NCBI RefSeq assembly: GCF_016461785.1
Contig: NZ_JAEMUH010000012.1
Location: forward strand, 62,001-126,000
From: Marinomonas ostreistagni
GTDB taxonomy: Bacteria; Pseudomonadota; Gammaproteobacteria; Pseudomonadales; Marinomonadaceae
Reading direction: 5' to 3'
DNA: 64,000 nt
The notes below the pieces were generated by a model. The model was not told the origin of the DNA. It saw only the letters and a program-made list of their open reading frames with translations, and searched no databases. Made by a program: the position numbers and the translations under genes. Every line of letters begins with the position of its first letter. Position 1 is the stretch's first letter. Below, piece after piece: positions 62,715-64,000 of the stretch.

Positions 62715-62760
62715 GTCGCTTTCTTTTTGCAATTAGTTCGACATCGGTAAGGAATCACTC

Positions 62761-64000
62761 ATGGACTCTCGTATTTGCCTAGAAAATCTCAGCGTGAACT
62801 TTGATGAACGCTTTCGTCTGAACAACATTGATTGGACGATTGAGCCAAGCCAGCATTGGGTGATCACGGGCACGAACGGGTCGGGTAAATCAGCCCTTGC
62901 AGCGGTGCTTGCGGGTGTGGGTGAGATCGAGTCAGGTCAGTTATCGGGCCTACCAAGCCGTGTAGGGTTGGTGTCTTTTGAAGCGCAAGCGGAGCTGATC
63001 GCTAAAGAGTTAAAGAAAGACGACGCCGACATTATGGATGTCATTGCCATCGGTACGCCGGTGCAAGAAATGATTTTTGAAAACTGTGCGGACCCAGAAC
63101 TGGCCGCAGAATTGGTAGAAAAATTTGGACTAAGCCACTTGCTTGATCGTGCGTTTCGTAAGCTCTCGACCGGCGAAACCCGCAAGGTAATGTTGATCCG
63201 AGCATTGTCGAGCAAGCCGGATTTATTGATCCTAGATGAGCCATTTGATGGCTTAGACGCGGATACTCTAGCGATGCTGCAACAGCACTTAGCGTCGATT
63301 ATCGACACTACACCTATGGTGATGGTGTTGAACCGCTTTGATGAAATGCCGAGCTTTATTACCCATGTGGCCTACTTGGAAAAAGACGGTCACGACGGCG
63401 GCAAACTAGCGTTTAAAGTGGATCGTAACGACGAATCGGCATTTGCAGAGCTTTACCAGTTACTGCATTTGAAAACCACGGATCTACAAGTCCCAGAGAC
63501 CGATCCTGCCAGTAAACTGCCTGCATTAGACCCACAACAGCCATTGGTAAAACTTACCGATGCGACGATCAAATACGGCGATACCGTGATCGTCGATAAG
63601 CTGAATTGGACCATTGAGCCCGGTAAGCACTGGCAGCTCAGCGGCCCGAACGGCAGCGGTAAAACTGGCGTCTTGTCGTTGATTACTGGCGATCACCCAC
63701 AGTGTTATGTGAACGATATTTTTGTGTTCGGCTTCCAACGTGGTAACGGCGAAAGCATCTGGCAGATCAAGCAGTTTATTGGATATGTCTCCACGGCGTT
63801 GCAGTGGGAATACCGCGTGAGTGTCAGCTGTAAAAACGTGATTATTTCTGGCTTCTACGACAGCATCGGCATGTATACCAAATCGACTGATAACCAGAAA
63901 AAGATCGCCGATGAATGGTTGGCGTTATTAGGCATGAGTGACCGTGCCGATCAACCGTTTAACAAGCTTTCCTACGGCGACCAACGTTTGCTATTGATTG
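62761..64000 (+). CDS. modF: ModF-type double ABC ATPase (3' end outside window)
   Basis: About 413 residues visible, ModF-like, with two ABC ATPase domains. Domain 1 has Walker A GTNGSGKSA, signature LSTGETRKV and Walker B LLILDEPFDGLD. Domain 2 has Walker A GPNGSGKTG, the YVSTALQWEYRVS stretch and signature LSYGDQRLLLI at the window edge. ModF (PhrA) is associated with molybdate transport genes in E. coli, though its role is unclear. The start has AAGGA upstream. It follows the ilvC terminator, so it is a separate transcription unit. Confidence 0.9.
   Translation, partial: MDSRICLENLSVNFDERFRLNNIDWTIEPSQHWVITGTNGSGKSALAAVLAGVGEIESGQLSGLPSRVGLVSFEAQAELIAKELKKDDADIMDVIAIGTPVQEMIFENCADPELAAELVEKFGLSHLLDRAFRKLSTGETRKVMLIRALSSKPDLLILDEPFDGLDADTLAMLQQHLASIIDTTPMVMVLNRFDEMPSFITHVAYLEKDGHDGGKLAFKVDRNDESAFAELYQLLHLKTTDLQVPETDPASKLPALDPQQPLVKLTDATIKYGDTVIVDKLNWTIEPGKHWQLSGPNGSGKTGVLSLITGDHPQCYVNDIFVFGFQRGNGESIWQIKQFIGYVSTALQWEYRVSVSCKNVIISGFYDSIGMYTKSTDNQKKIADEWLALLGMSDRADQPFNKLSYGDQRLLLI

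Overview
The window is about 64 kb of gammaproteobacterial chromosome at moderate GC. The gene set (hemF-aroE, ilvY/ilvC with the long class II reductoisomerase, norR/hmp, dinF-type MATE pump, modF, PuuA/PuuB/PotF paralogues, a NhaC-type sodium antiporter) suggests a marine, probably Oceanospirillales- or Vibrio-like bacterium. The genus is a guess from gene content. I saw no rRNA, tRNA, CRISPR array, transposase or prophage gene.

Layout. 0-2.4 kb: a MocR-type regulator (cut by the left edge) divergent from a beta-hydroxyacid dehydrogenase. 2.4-6.7 kb: a four-gene minus-strand hydroxyproline catabolic operon. 6.9-10.9 kb: TetR regulator, hemF, aroE, a nested palindromic repeat and a FemAB-like acyltransferase. 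10.9-12.1 kb: two unrecognised genes, one product secreted. 12.4-16.0 kb: a nitric-oxide island of hmp divergent from norR, with three NorR sites and a -24/-12 promoter, plus a truncated haemoglobin. 16.1-16.3 kb: a cluster of DnaA boxes before dinF. 17.7-21.6 kb: a PdhR/LldR-like regulator divergent from a large FAD/Fe-S D-lactate dehydrogenase, with three GGT-N3-ACC operators. 21.6-25.2 kb: small regulators, a TauE exporter, and DUF2867 and DUF2798 genes.

25.4-58.1 kb is dominated by polyamine metabolism. Agmatine is converted to putrescine by AguA and AguB. Putrescine enters by PotFGHI or a PuuP-like permease and is broken down through gamma-glutamylated intermediates by PuuA, PuuB, PuuC and a class I amidotransferase. 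A second, diverged puuB-tetR / puuA-potF set lies at 53.3-58.1 kb under its own TetR operators. Between them sits an operon for a Tat-exported polyamine-type binding protein, a NarX-like histidine kinase and a NarL-like response regulator, with no ABC permease, which I read as a ligand-sensing system. Inverted heptamers of the TA[C/T]CCCN type, mostly in 7-2-7 spacing, lie upstream of aguB/puuC, puuA and the NhaC gene, and in 7-3-7 spacing at the sensor operon itself. This suggests one polyamine regulon. A dCACHE chemoreceptor and the NhaC transporter may belong to it.

58.1-64 kb: GTAG-type REP palindromes, a GNAT gene, a decayed ABM-monooxygenase pseudogene, a secreted hypothetical, ilvY divergent from ilvC, and modF running off the right edge.
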